From IMG/VR virus record IMGVR_UViG_3300031957_002643, positions 186,001 through 250,000 of that record: a DNA stretch of 64,000 nucleotides. One strand, given 5' to 3'. Both the position numbers and the translations under genes were made by a program. Below the pieces are notes generated by a model, which saw only the letters and a list, made by a program, of their open reading frames with translations, was not told the DNA's origin and made no database searches. Below, piece by piece: positions 1 through 9,500 of the stretch; position 1 is the stretch's first letter, and every line of letters starts with the position of its first letter. This DNA is from a virus.

Positions 1-1019
1 CTACAGATAATACTGTGGAATGGTTCACCAAGTTCTGTGACCAAAATGGAATTAATGGTGTTTGTCATTCTATTACGATTGATCCATGGCGTTTTGATCA
101 TGCTAGAAACGCCGGTCAAGCTTTGATCCCTAATGATGTAGATTGGGTGATTGATCTTGATTTGGATGAGGTGTTGGTTGATGGATGGCGGCAAGAATTA
201 GAAAAATCGATTGAAGAACAGCCACATGCTACACGCTTCAGATATCAGTTTGTGTGGTCATGGAATGATGATGGCACACCAGCAGTTCAATTCAATTCTG
301 ATAAAATCAGAACTCGAAAGAATTATTTTTGGAAGCATCCAGTACATGAATGTCTATACTTCTGGTCTAATGATGAGCGGCAAATAGAGTCATTTGGAAA
401 TACAGGGGTCAAGATTTACCATTTCCCTGATGAAACAAAACCGCGAAGTCAGTATATTGATTTGTTGAAGCATGCGGTAACGGAACAACCCAATGATGAT
501 CGAATGGCTCATTATTATGCTCGCGAATTGTATTTTTATAATCGATTTGTTGAGGCCATGCCTGAGTTCGAACGTCATCTGACGTTGGGTAAATGGGAAC
601 CTGAGCGTGCCATGAGTATGTGTTATATGGCGCGAATCTATCACGCATGGAAGCAACCCGACAAGGCAATCAAGACTGCACGTTTAGCGGTGGCTGAAAA
701 TCCGAATGCCCGTGAAACATGGATGACCATGGCTGATGTTTCTCATTTTAATGGCCAGCATATGGATTGCTTCCATGCAGTTGTGCAGGCTTTACGAATA
801 ACGGAACATCCAATGCTGTATATGAGTGATCCCAAAGCGTGGGGGTCTCATTTATATGATATCGGGTCTGTCAGTGCGTATAGTGTTGGAAATTTAACGG
901 TTGCCATTGATTGGTGTTCCAAGGCATTATCTTTGGACCCGAATAATGATAGAATCAAGATGAATTTGGAAAAGCTGGAAGGGGAAAAGAATGATCGAAA
1001 TAACCCTGAAGAGAGTTGA
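1..1019 (+). CDS. Glycosyltransferase family 2-like protein with C-terminal TPRs (5' truncated)
   Basis: The reading frame is open to the window edge, so the true start lies upstream; the first in-frame start codon (GTG at 15) is not convincing. The opening residues TDNTVEWF match the end of the GT-A loop of family 2 glycosyltransferases, and DLDLDEVL (about residues 47-54 from the edge) supplies the DxD-type metal/nucleotide-sugar site. The region from about residue 170 to the end looks like tetratricopeptide helices (AHYYARELYFYNRFVEA, KAIKTARLAVAENPNARETW, AIDWCSKALSLDPNNDR). GT2-TPR fusions of this kind are known from prophages (SunS/ThuS-type) and phages. The acceptor (virion protein, DNA or host surface) cannot be told from sequence. 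It overlaps the start of the next gene. Confidence 0.75.
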   Translation, partial: TDNTVEWFTKFCDQNGINGVCHSITIDPWRFDHARNAGQALIPNDVDWVIDLDLDEVLVDGWRQELEKSIEEQPHATRFRYQFVWSWNDDGTPAVQFNSDKIRTRKNYFWKHPVHECLYFWSNDERQIESFGNTGVKIYHFPDETKPRSQYIDLLKHAVTEQPNDDRMAHYYARELYFYNRFVEAMPEFERHLTLGKWEPERAMSMCYMARIYHAWKQPDKAIKTARLAVAENPNARETWMTMADVSHFNGQHMDCFHAVVQALRITEHPMLYMSDPKAWGSHLYDIGSVSAYSVGNLTVAIDWCSKALSLDPNNDRIKMNLEKLEGEKNDRNNPEES

Positions 1020-1182
1020 GCGCGAAATCAACCACCAGATGGATGACAAAGGAATGACTCGTGATGAGGCAAAAGTGTTTGTCACGAAAATGATCGCCAC
1101 AGTTCCACCCGGTCTTATTGAATTTGTCGATGATAGAGACCTCATTATAGAATATTTGGATAATTCTCGCGTCATTCATTGA
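991..1182 (+). CDS. Small hypothetical protein, 63 aa
   Basis: Function not recognised. It begins inside the last codons of the glycosyltransferase gene (29-nt overlap) and is read in the same direction, which suggests translational coupling. The product is charged and probably helical, ending DLIIEYLDNSRVIH; no transmembrane segment or metal motif is seen. The overlap and coding-like composition support a real gene, but short length limits confidence. Confidence 0.5.
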   Translation: MIEITLKRVEREINHQMDDKGMTRDEAKVFVTKMIATVPPGLIEFVDDRDLIIEYLDNSRVIH

Positions 1183-1213
1183 TTGTATCTATGTATCTCA
1201 ACGGATGGGACTA

Positions 1214-1239
1214 TTGACAAGTTGGGTGTCTGGTCCCAA
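1214..1239 (+). promoter_or_regulatory. Weak hairpin / TTGACA element in intergenic gap
   Basis: The 98-nt gap between 1182 and 1281 contains TTGACA at 1214-1219 but no convincing -10 box at 17 nt. Just after it is a 5-bp stem TTGGG/CCCAA (1222-1226 and 1235-1239) followed by ATTTAG. It might be a weak terminator or a relic promoter; evidence is thin. Confidence 0.2.
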
Positions 1240-1280
1240 ATTTAGAACTTCTGATGAAGCCAAAGGCATGGAGGAGACAT

Positions 1281-1520
1281 ATGAGTCTCAAATTGCAATC
1301 CGCAGACACCAACCAAATTGAAGTCATGATCGATGAATTTCGTTCTCTTTCAGAAGAGGCCGGATTGATTGGAATGGTGTCATCGGATGATGGTGGTGTT
1401 AGAAACTATTTGGATGACACCGAAGATGGTCGTCGTCTATCTGCGCAGCTAACTACTGTTCAAACCATGTGCAATGAGGTTGCTACTGCACTGGAAGAGC
1501 AGGTTCAAAAGGCTGAGTAA
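1281..1520 (+). CDS. Hypothetical protein, 79 aa
   Basis: Function not recognised. The ATG at 1281 is preferred over the in-frame ATG at 1254 because a strong Shine-Dalgarno sequence GGAGGAG lies at 1270-1276, directly upstream. The protein (MSLKLQSADTNQIEVMID...) looks entirely helical, with an acidic centre and a C-terminal segment (TTVQTMCNEVATALEEQVQKAE) suggestive of a coiled coil. It opens the block leading to the virion structural genes, so a virion or assembly role is possible but unproven. Confidence 0.6.
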   Translation: MSLKLQSADTNQIEVMIDEFRSLSEEAGLIGMVSSDDGGVRNYLDDTEDGRRLSAQLTTVQTMCNEVATALEEQVQKAE

Positions 1521-1558
1521 CAAAATAGTTACTTCTGACCCGTTCGACAACTACACTG

Positions 1559-1598
1559 ATCGGTTGCTCATGATAAATATACATCATGAGCAACCGAT
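1559..1598. repeat. Perfect 16-bp inverted repeat spanning a start codon
   Basis: ATCGGTTGCTCATGAT (1559-1574) and ATCATGAGCAACCGAT (1583-1598) are exact reverse complements separated by 8 nt (AAATATAC). The right arm contains the ATG of the next gene at 1586 and is followed by TTTATTTC. The centre carries GATAAATA, a T4-late-like box. It could act as a terminator for the upstream gene, as an RNA structure over the start site, or as a DNA operator. Confidence 0.8.
1572..1579 (+). promoter_or_regulatory. Candidate T4-type late promoter (GATAAATA)
   Basis: GATAAATA differs by one base from the T4 late box TATAAATA. Counting 13 nt from its first base puts +1 at 1585, next to the ATG at 1586, so the transcript would be essentially leaderless. 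The box lies in the loop and inner stem of the 1559-1598 inverted repeat. Confidence 0.4.
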
Positions 1599-1987
1599 TT
1601 ATTTCATTAGAGCAGAAGTTCAAAGCTGCCGCACAGTATGTGAAATCATTACATGCTGATCGTCAGGTCGATATTGATTCAAATGGCGAACCTGTTGTTA
1701 TTGGCATTGAAGAGATAGCTGATCAGCCAAATCTAATTCGCGTATTCATTAAGCGAAACAACAAAAAAGAAAATTTTGTCATCAGTAAGCGTGCTCGTAA
1801 GGCAGAGCCGATCAAGAAATCATTTGATTCTGATGATGGGTTTCGTAGAAGCGATTCCCGCCCTGTTGAAAAGAAAAAAGAGCCAGCGACTAATGAAGAA
1901 AAGTCTAATGGTGAAAGAAGTTACCGCGTGAGTAATAGTGAAGACTATGAAGAGTTGATCCGCACATTAATGAGGAATAACGACTAA
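1586..1987 (+). CDS. Hypothetical protein, 133 aa
   Basis: Function not recognised. The N-terminal 65 residues look folded (MSNRFISLEQKFKAAAQYV..., then a beta-rich stretch ending FVISKRARK). The middle (about 70-115) is a low-complexity charged linker rich in K, E, S and D, and the C-terminus ends in a short helix (YEELIRTLMRNND). The stop overlaps the next start (TAATG), pointing to co-translation with the downstream structural-type gene. No Shine-Dalgarno is evident; the start lies in the right arm of a perfect inverted repeat. Confidence 0.6.
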   Translation: MSNRFISLEQKFKAAAQYVKSLHADRQVDIDSNGEPVVIGIEEIADQPNLIRVFIKRNNKKENFVISKRARKAEPIKKSFDSDDGFRRSDSRPVEKKKEPATNEEKSNGERSYRVSNSEDYEELIRTLMRNND

Positions 1988-2757
1988 TGGTTACGAAGCA
2001 AGAGTGGACCAACAACGCAGCACTCGCTTTGATGACCAAAGCTCCAAACTATGATTATGATAGTGCGGTTGTTGAAATTGAAACATATTTGGCGAATACG
2101 GCTGGTGGATGGAATCCTGATGATGGTGGTGACCCTCTTGGTGATGGTGAACCAACTAACGCAGATAGTCCCGATGATGCAGCTACCGCAATTTATAATA
2201 CACAAGTGTCAGACACTAAAACAATCACATCTACAGTGGATTGTTCTATTAAATTGACTCACACTGGTTCTTTTCCTACCGGAACATCAACTGCAACTAT
2301 TCTTGCTGCATTGAAAGATGCTATGGAAGCTAGAATTGCAGCAGAGTTCAGTTTGTATGGCGGTGTGGACTTTATTGATGCAGATTGGGATAATGCCTCT
2401 TCATCGACAAGATTTACCGGCGCTTTGTCTCAAGCGGTTCGTCAGGAAGTAGAAAATTCGATTACTACCGACACGGTTTTGATCGATCCGGCAGCGATTG
2501 CCACCAATTATGTCCGAAACACTTATTCACTCGATAATACGTGGGTTGCGAAAATTGTTTATAATAGAAGCACGGATTATCCTATCATTGTAACAGTAGG
2601 GAAATATACGACATCCGCGTATGGAACCGAAGATGTAAGTTATATTGATGGTGATGATACTGTGACCTATCCCGGTTATGTTGTCCAAGTCGATAAAGAT
2701 ACACATCGTGTCCAGACCTGTAGTGTGTTCCCTGCTGAGACGAGAACACCAACATAA
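1987..2757 (+). CDS. Putative virion structural protein, 256 aa
   Basis: No family recognised with certainty. The ATG overlaps the preceding stop (TAATG). The product is acidic, rich in Asn, Asp, Thr and Ser and mainly beta-strand in character, without membrane segments or catalytic motifs, which is typical of baseplate or tail components. An acidic linker (NPDDGGDPLGDGEPTNADSPDD) occurs near residues 40-60. Its position at the head of a co-directional block leading into the giant virion protein supports a structural role. Confidence 0.55.
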   Translation: MVTKQEWTNNAALALMTKAPNYDYDSAVVEIETYLANTAGGWNPDDGGDPLGDGEPTNADSPDDAATAIYNTQVSDTKTITSTVDCSIKLTHTGSFPTGTSTATILAALKDAMEARIAAEFSLYGGVDFIDADWDNASSSTRFTGALSQAVRQEVENSITTDTVLIDPAAIATNYVRNTYSLDNTWVAKIVYNRSTDYPIIVTVGKYTTSAYGTEDVSYIDGDDTVTYPGYVVQVDKDTHRVQTCSVFPAETRTPT

Positions 2758-2773
2758 ATTGTGTTAGGATAAA

Positions 2774-3307
2774 ATGACACCTAAACTACATTTCTTGACG
2801 TACAATCGGCGCAAGTCGGTTGATCGTTTCGTCCTTCAGGTTCAACCTTGGAACAAAGATAGCCAAGTTCATGCTGGCTTCGATGTTACTGAAATCATGC
2901 AAGAAGCTCTTCAAGAAGATAAGAAGCGCGGATTTGATTTCATGACTGGTCCTGCGTTTGGACATGAAGTATATCGTGCACTTGAATGTGGAAATGCCCA
3001 TGTTGGTATTTCTAATGCTTGGATTACGTCTGTGAAGACGCAAGACGAGAGCTTTATGGGATTTGTCGAGTCCTATATGCAGAATGCATATTCTGCACCT
3101 GCGTTTTTTGAATCGATTGACAAATTCAGAGAAAGACAAAATCTTCCTCGAAAGAGCATGATTCAAATGTCTGATGTTGATGTCTTGGATTTCAGACCAA
3201 TGATCAGATATCGTGGTAACTGGAAGAACTTCCGTAGCGAAAACGTAAATATCAAAAAGACGTATGACTATGGAACCTTCTTTAAAGATCAGCGAGACAG
3301 AAAGTAA
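2774..3307 (+). CDS. Hypothetical protein, 177 aa (structural block)
   Basis: Function not recognised. The start is supported by TTAGGATAAAATG. The product (MTPKLHFLTYNRRKS...) is a mixed alpha/beta, soluble protein with several aromatic residues; no catalytic signature is seen. It sits between two structural-type genes and its 3' end overlaps the next ORF by 44 nt. A virion assembly role is inferred only from position. Confidence 0.6.
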   Translation: MTPKLHFLTYNRRKSVDRFVLQVQPWNKDSQVHAGFDVTEIMQEALQEDKKRGFDFMTGPAFGHEVYRALECGNAHVGISNAWITSVKTQDESFMGFVESYMQNAYSAPAFFESIDKFRERQNLPRKSMIQMSDVDVLDFRPMIRYRGNWKNFRSENVNIKKTYDYGTFFKDQRDRK

Positions 3308-3533
3308 ACCACTTTCTCAGTGTTCTCGATCAGAAACGGAAAAGCTGCTTAACACCTTGTTAGAAAAGCAAGGTCAAGCAGCTTTTCTGCCTCATGATAC
3401 CATTTACATGCAATTACAAGGCATGATCGACCAAGTTGAGTTCAGACTTGGACTGTTCGATAGTGGTTATTTGAAAGATACAAGTGCTTCAAAGAAAATT
3501 AGAAGACGCATCTCATTAATTGATGACGATTAG
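3264..3533 (+). CDS. Hypothetical protein, 89 aa
   Basis: Function not recognised. The start is uncertain: ATG at 3264 or 3270 would overlap the upstream gene by 38-44 nt. The middle is helical (ETEKLLNTLLEKQGQ, MQLQGMIDQVEFRLGLFD) and the tail is basic then acidic (KKIRRRISLIDDD). A near-perfect hairpin (3340-3386) falls within codons of the first helix. It lies immediately before the giant virion gene. Confidence 0.55.
   Translation: MTMEPSLKISETESKPLSQCSRSETEKLLNTLLEKQGQAAFLPHDTIYMQLQGMIDQVEFRLGLFDSGYLKDTSASKKIRRRISLIDDD
3340..3386. repeat. Two-part 17-bp hairpin inside coding sequence
   Basis: AAAAGCTGCTT (3340-3350) pairs perfectly with AAGCAGCTTTT (3376-3386). Inside it, ACCTTG (3354-3359) pairs with CAAGGT (3369-3374), leaving a 9-nt loop. 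It starts 33 nt after the stop of the 2774-3307 gene, within the overlapping 89-residue ORF, and ends in TTTT, so it may terminate or attenuate transcription entering the structural block. Confidence 0.75.
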
Positions 3534-3537
3534 CCTA

Positions 3538-3545
3538 ATAAATAA
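3538..3545 (+). promoter_or_regulatory. Candidate late promoter (AATAAATA) before giant virion gene
   Basis: AATAAATA matches the T4 late box at 7 of 8 positions. The predicted +1 near 3551 gives an 18-nt leader to the ATG at 3569, consistent with late expression of the structural gene. Short arms AGCCT/AGGCT flank the box. Confidence 0.35.
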
Positions 3546-3568
3546 CATAAAAGGCTTATTCGGAATCG

Positions 3569-6500
3569 ATGACTGAACGTAGAGTATTTTCCCTATTACC
3601 AAAGTATTTTCAAACAGATGTCAATAAGCGCCTGCTTGGTGCTACTGATGATCTAGTATTTGAACCTGAAGATTTTGAGCGCATCGAAGGACAAATCGGT
3701 GACGATACAGATGTGTCCGAGTCTGATAAGGCTCGCTCTCCGTTCCTTCCAAATCTAAATCCAGAAGATGACAGATATCAACTTGCTCCATGTGTTGTGA
3801 CGTACAACAAAGATGGATCAGTTGCGAATGGATCATTCTATTCTGATTTGGTCGGTCATATTCTTGCTAATGGTGGTATCACGACCGATGAGTCTCGGTT
3901 ATTTGAATGTGAATATTTTTCATTCAATCCTCCTATCGTTGTTGATCATTGGGTTAATTTTTCCAAGTACTTCTGGACCGGTGACGGGACTGCCGCCGAC
4001 AACGGTGTCTATTTTGTAAAAGAACCAACGGCATCACAAACTGTTCTCTACTACGTCGAGACAGATGGATCAACGACGAAGAAATCTGTGATTTTGGATT
4101 CAAGCGGCCTTTTGGGTGCAGGCGCGACATATAATCCTTCTGGAAACACGACTGGCGCATTACGAGAAGATTGTACTGATGCAGAAAGAGCGATTTATCG
4201 TTGGGATGGTTCAGCATGGCAAATTGTTAATCTCTATCCGATTGATGATTTGGATAATCTACCAGCAGGAATTAATGCTGGTACCTACGTATATGTCGCT
4301 CGGGTCGGCAAAGAGTTTCAAAGACCAGTCATTTTTCACTACAGTTCGAAAGCCGGAAGATGGATTTCGAAGACACCAGTGATCGCCAACGTTGAACCGA
4401 CTAATCCAGTTGAGGGAATGATCTGGGAAGATTCGAGAACAGGCTCAACACGTAAGTTCTTGATTTACGATAACGAAAGTTGGGTTCCACTGACTTATAG
4501 TCATGTGACCACGATGACCGGAATTGGTACACCGGGAGAAGGTGATAATGTATATCGCTATTCTGCAAATGATTTCAGTGCGAGTGATGACCCGTGGCAG
4601 AAAGAAAGCTGGTGGGTGCATTACGAGGACTTCTCACCAACAGACAAATCCAAATATGCTGGAAACCAATCATCAAGACCTATTATCAAATTTTGGTCTA
4701 GTATTGAACAATACAATTTGTCGGATGCAATTGCCCAATATAATATCTATGGACTGAATACTAAAAACAATCCACTAAGAAAGCCGTTGTTTGAAGTATA
4801 CATGTTGGATGATGGTGCTATTGCAAAAGTCAGTACTTTGACTAATACTGATAGTACGCCTATTACTTTCAATGGTAATTCTATTTTTGAATACAAGGTC
4901 ACATCTTCCAATGTTGAAGATGAGATACTAAATCTGAAGCCAACTTATGACTCCACCGGGGAATTAGTATTTGATCTTACACTTGATAGTGCTCAATACT
5001 ACAAAGATAATGCACTGATCAAAGGATATCGTTTCTTTAAAGACACGTGGACGAATAAAATTCATTCTGTGTGGACGAAATCAGTTGATACTCTCTCATA
5101 TGATCAGAGTTCCAAGACTGTTCCTTTGAACTTGAGCAACAACCCAAACCACGACAATATTACCTCAATTAGTAGAAGTAATATTATCAACCATTACAGA
5201 AACATCATTTCATCTAACTCTACGGGTATTCCACTCGGTGATAACAGTTATAGATGGACCGATCATGATCCGGTCAACGGTGCCACTATTATTGATACTG
5301 AAGGGTCACTACTAATTCCAATGGCATTGGTTCAGGACGATCAATATGATCTTGCAGAATCGATCAGAATGATGGCTTTCGAGTACAATAGATTCATGCG
5401 CAGGTTCCACAATAGATTGAAAACATTGTGGAATTCTGGAAGCTATTCTACACCTGATGGAGTTTTGAGTGGAGTAACCGCAACCCAAATGGTTGATAAG
5501 GTCATTTCTGCGGTCACTCTTTTTTCCGATAGCAGTACGCCATTTTGGAATTCTGATATGGGAACCTATGTTGACGAAACGACATCAACGACGAAACCAA
5601 TTCTAATTCCACCATCAGTGTCACGGGTGGGGGCTGGTCCTGCGTATGCTCCTAGAAAATACACAACCGGGTCGATTACCTATATTCTATGCCATGATGG
5701 TACTGTATTGACGGCATATGGCGATGATCGTGATGATGTGATCCTGAATTTGGAAAACAGATTCTATGCCAAGGTTACAGCTAAGCGCAAGTTGGAAACA
5801 GTTAGCGAAAGTGCATTCCTTGATGGACACCAATTCTCATTGAGAAATTTCGTCGGTAATAGAACACCAGACACTAATATTGATGCTGTGGATGATATCG
5901 TAAACGATTATACGGCAGTCGTTTCACCGGCAGCAGACGATAGATATTATTCTAAAACTCATGGCTCATATGTTACGTACAATGGAAGTTCATGGGTCGT
6001 TAGAAAGGCTATCGCTGGTGATGTGTTCTTAGATAATGACGAAAACAAGACATACATCTTCAATGGTTTCGATATTTTTGAACTGAAAACGTATAACCGA
6101 AATGGATCGTTTGATTATTCCACAACCGATTACTATGCTGTCATTAGACGAGAATTTGAGAGATGGTACGTCGATCAAGGATTGGACCCAATAAGCAATT
6201 CTTCATACGATAGTTCGGACGAATGGACGTGGAATTATCACTCATTCGGATTTGAAGGGAATTGGGCCGGACTTTACAAGCGGGTCTATGGGACAGATCG
6301 TCCGCATGTTGCTCCATGGGAGATTCTAGGCTTTACTATAGAGCCTGAGTGGTGGACTGATGCTTATACGGCAGACAGCACGGACAGTGATGGTAATAAG
6401 CGGTACAATGCTTCAAACGGAATGTGGGCTGATTTAAAAACTGGAACATTGATTGCCGCTGAAGGCGTCGAAATCCCCACGAAGTTTCTTTTGAATAGTG

Positions 6501-9500
6501 ATGCTCCTGTTCCGGTGGATGCATCGGGGAATTTGGTTGATCCAATCACATCAGGATTAGTTTCACTTGACCAAGTATTAAACCCAGAACGGGATTGGAA
6601 CTATGGTGATTATAGTCCAATCGAACAACAGTTTAATAATTCATATCTGGGACCATATGCATATGCTCTGGCGGGTTATTTGATGAAGCCTGCCCGGTTT
6701 GTTGAATTCCTATGGTCAGATTATTCATTCACTATCGGTATGGACCAAAGTCTATTTGGTGGCCCTATCACAGTTGACGATGAAACACTAAAAAGACCGA
6801 AACTATCTGATCTAAAAATTCATTCTGAGGAAGAGAACCTTTCTAATCCCGGCATTAATGCATGGATTGCAGAGACATTGAACCTTTCACGCATTTCTCC
6901 CGTTGCATTTGGGGATATGTTGAGAAATACAAATGTTTCTCTTGGGTGGAAGACGAATGGGTTTATTGATAAGAAGTCAACAATAATCAAGACACCTTCT
7001 GGTGTCGAAATTCCATTCGAAGATGTACAATTGGCAGTCCATAAGGGTCTACCGGTTGAAAGTAAATTCCATTCTGGTGTCCAAATCCTAAAGCGCGGGT
7101 CAAAGTACCAAGTGTATGGCTATGATTACACCAATCCATTCTTCAAAATCAATTATTCAGCGAGACCATCTATAGGCGGCAGAACGACTATTGAAGAAAC
7201 CTATACGTCACAAGATGGTATTACATCATTTACCCTGACCAAGTTCAAAGTCGGAAGTGAAAATGATATCGCTAAGTTCACAGTTTTGATTGATGGTTTC
7301 AAGGTAGATTCTAAGTACATCAACATCACGAGCGCGACAACGTTTGAAATCTTTGATCCAAAATTATCATCAGGCCAACAAGTTTCTGCACAGTTAACAA
7401 CGACTTATACCAATCCAAGTACGAGAAGTCGCAAATTTAGTATAGGTGATACTGATTACTTCTATTACACATATAGAACCAACACTATCATTGAATACCC
7501 ATATGGTCATCAGTTCAACAGTCCACAGGAAGTAGTTGAGTTTTTAGCTGATCACGGAAACTATATGGAAGATCAAGGCTGGGAGTATGTTGCCGGTGAT
7601 GATTGGGTTGATGTGGCTAAGCGCTTTGCTTCATGGTCACAAACTGCAACCAATAATCAGATTTTCGTAGATGTACCCTCTGGTTTGGAATTAACACTGA
7701 AATCAAGCTTTGGTCATTTGGCCAATATTGAAAAACTGGTATATGGCGGATATAGCTTATTAGATATTGCTGCTCTTCCGATCAAAGAATTTGATACGTA
7801 CAGATTCGATGACAAGGTTACGGTCAAAACATCTGAATTGATTTTTGGACTACGTGCCAACATTGTTGATTACCAGCATGCAGTGTTTATTTCGAACAAA
7901 ACTCGCTTCAATGATTTGGTTTATGATCCATTCACGGGACTTAGACAGAAGAGATTAGAGATCAAATCATTACGAACCAAAGAATGGGCAGGCCGTATTG
8001 AGACGCCCGGATATGTCATTCTGGACGATGCACTAATTCCGAATTTTGAGAAATATACCAAAGACTTCATTCGTTATTATGACATGCATAACCCTGTATC
8101 TGATCCAAAATTCAGAGATCAGGCGTTCAATCTTTATGGATGGTACTATAAAGACTATATGCGTGAGATGAATATTAATGACATTCAAGCGTTGAAGTTT
8201 CACAAGAGTGCTATCCGTGAAAAGGGGACCAGACGTGCGGTTTCCGGTTTCTCTGTGGCCAAAGATAATGAAGCACCATTAGAAATTTATGAATGCTGGG
8301 CATGGAAAGAGGGCGAATTTGGCAAGACTCCTTATGATAATCCGATCCGGTTCAGCTTATTCGAAAGTGATTTCAGAAATAGAATTCAAGGCGTCAAGTT
8401 TGGAACAACTGACGAAAGCAATGTCATTGAGGTGACTAATTATGACCGCAGTGCATCTCATGACCGCTGGGTGGTAGCTCCACGTGGAACCAATTTCGAA
8501 TTCCCAATGACCGGAGATATCCCAAGCTCAGACTATGATATTAGACTGGTTGTATTGGAAGACGAAACAGTCAGCAAGAAAATGTTCCATTTTGATCCAT
8601 CTAACGGATTACACGAGCCGAATGCATATTCTCAGATTGATATTGAAACAGCATTTGATCCTGCATACTACAACAAGGGTACTGCTCGTACAGGAGAAGG
8701 GTTCGAATGGGCTGAAACTCGTGTTGGAACCATTTGGTGGGATACGACATACCGAGAATACGCGGACTATCACAACACCTCTCTCACGATTAAAGAAGCA
8801 GCAGAGCTATGGGGATCGTTGAAGAAGTTTTCTATCTCTAATACAACATTTGCTAATAGTTCTACCAAGCTTACATCTACGGTAGAGGCCGGACACAATT
8901 TTGTTGTTGATCAGGCAATTATTGTTGAAAACAAAGAGGGAAGAAGACTTAATGGTGTTATTGATGGTGTCAGTGGTAACTCAATAACTTACACCCTGTT
9001 TGATGGTCCAGAAACGATTGCTATTCTAAACAATCCTATTCTATTGTCGAACCTAGTCTCGATGACGAACCGTAGTATTGATGTTTATGAGTGGATAGAA
9101 TCCAAAGTTCCACCATCACAATTCACGTCAGAAGATGGTGACGTGAGTGTTTACAATCCATTGGACCCTTCATACACCGAAGTCACAAGATCGGATAATT
9201 CAAAGAGGTACTATTTTTGGGTCACGAACAGAAAAACAGTAGCTAATGGGAAATTCTTATCGATTTACCAGATTTCTAATCAGTTGAGAGACCCAACATC
9301 AAATCTTCTTCCATGGTTTGGTGTATTGAATAAGAATTCTATGATTTTCAATGCTTCATCGCTTGAGACTAGAAATGATCTATCCATTCAGGTGTTCACT
9401 TATCCAAAACAACACGAAGAACACGATCAGTGGGCCATTTTGGTCGAAGACGACAACCGTTCATACGTCAATGAATCGACCGTCGAAAAGATCATCGATA

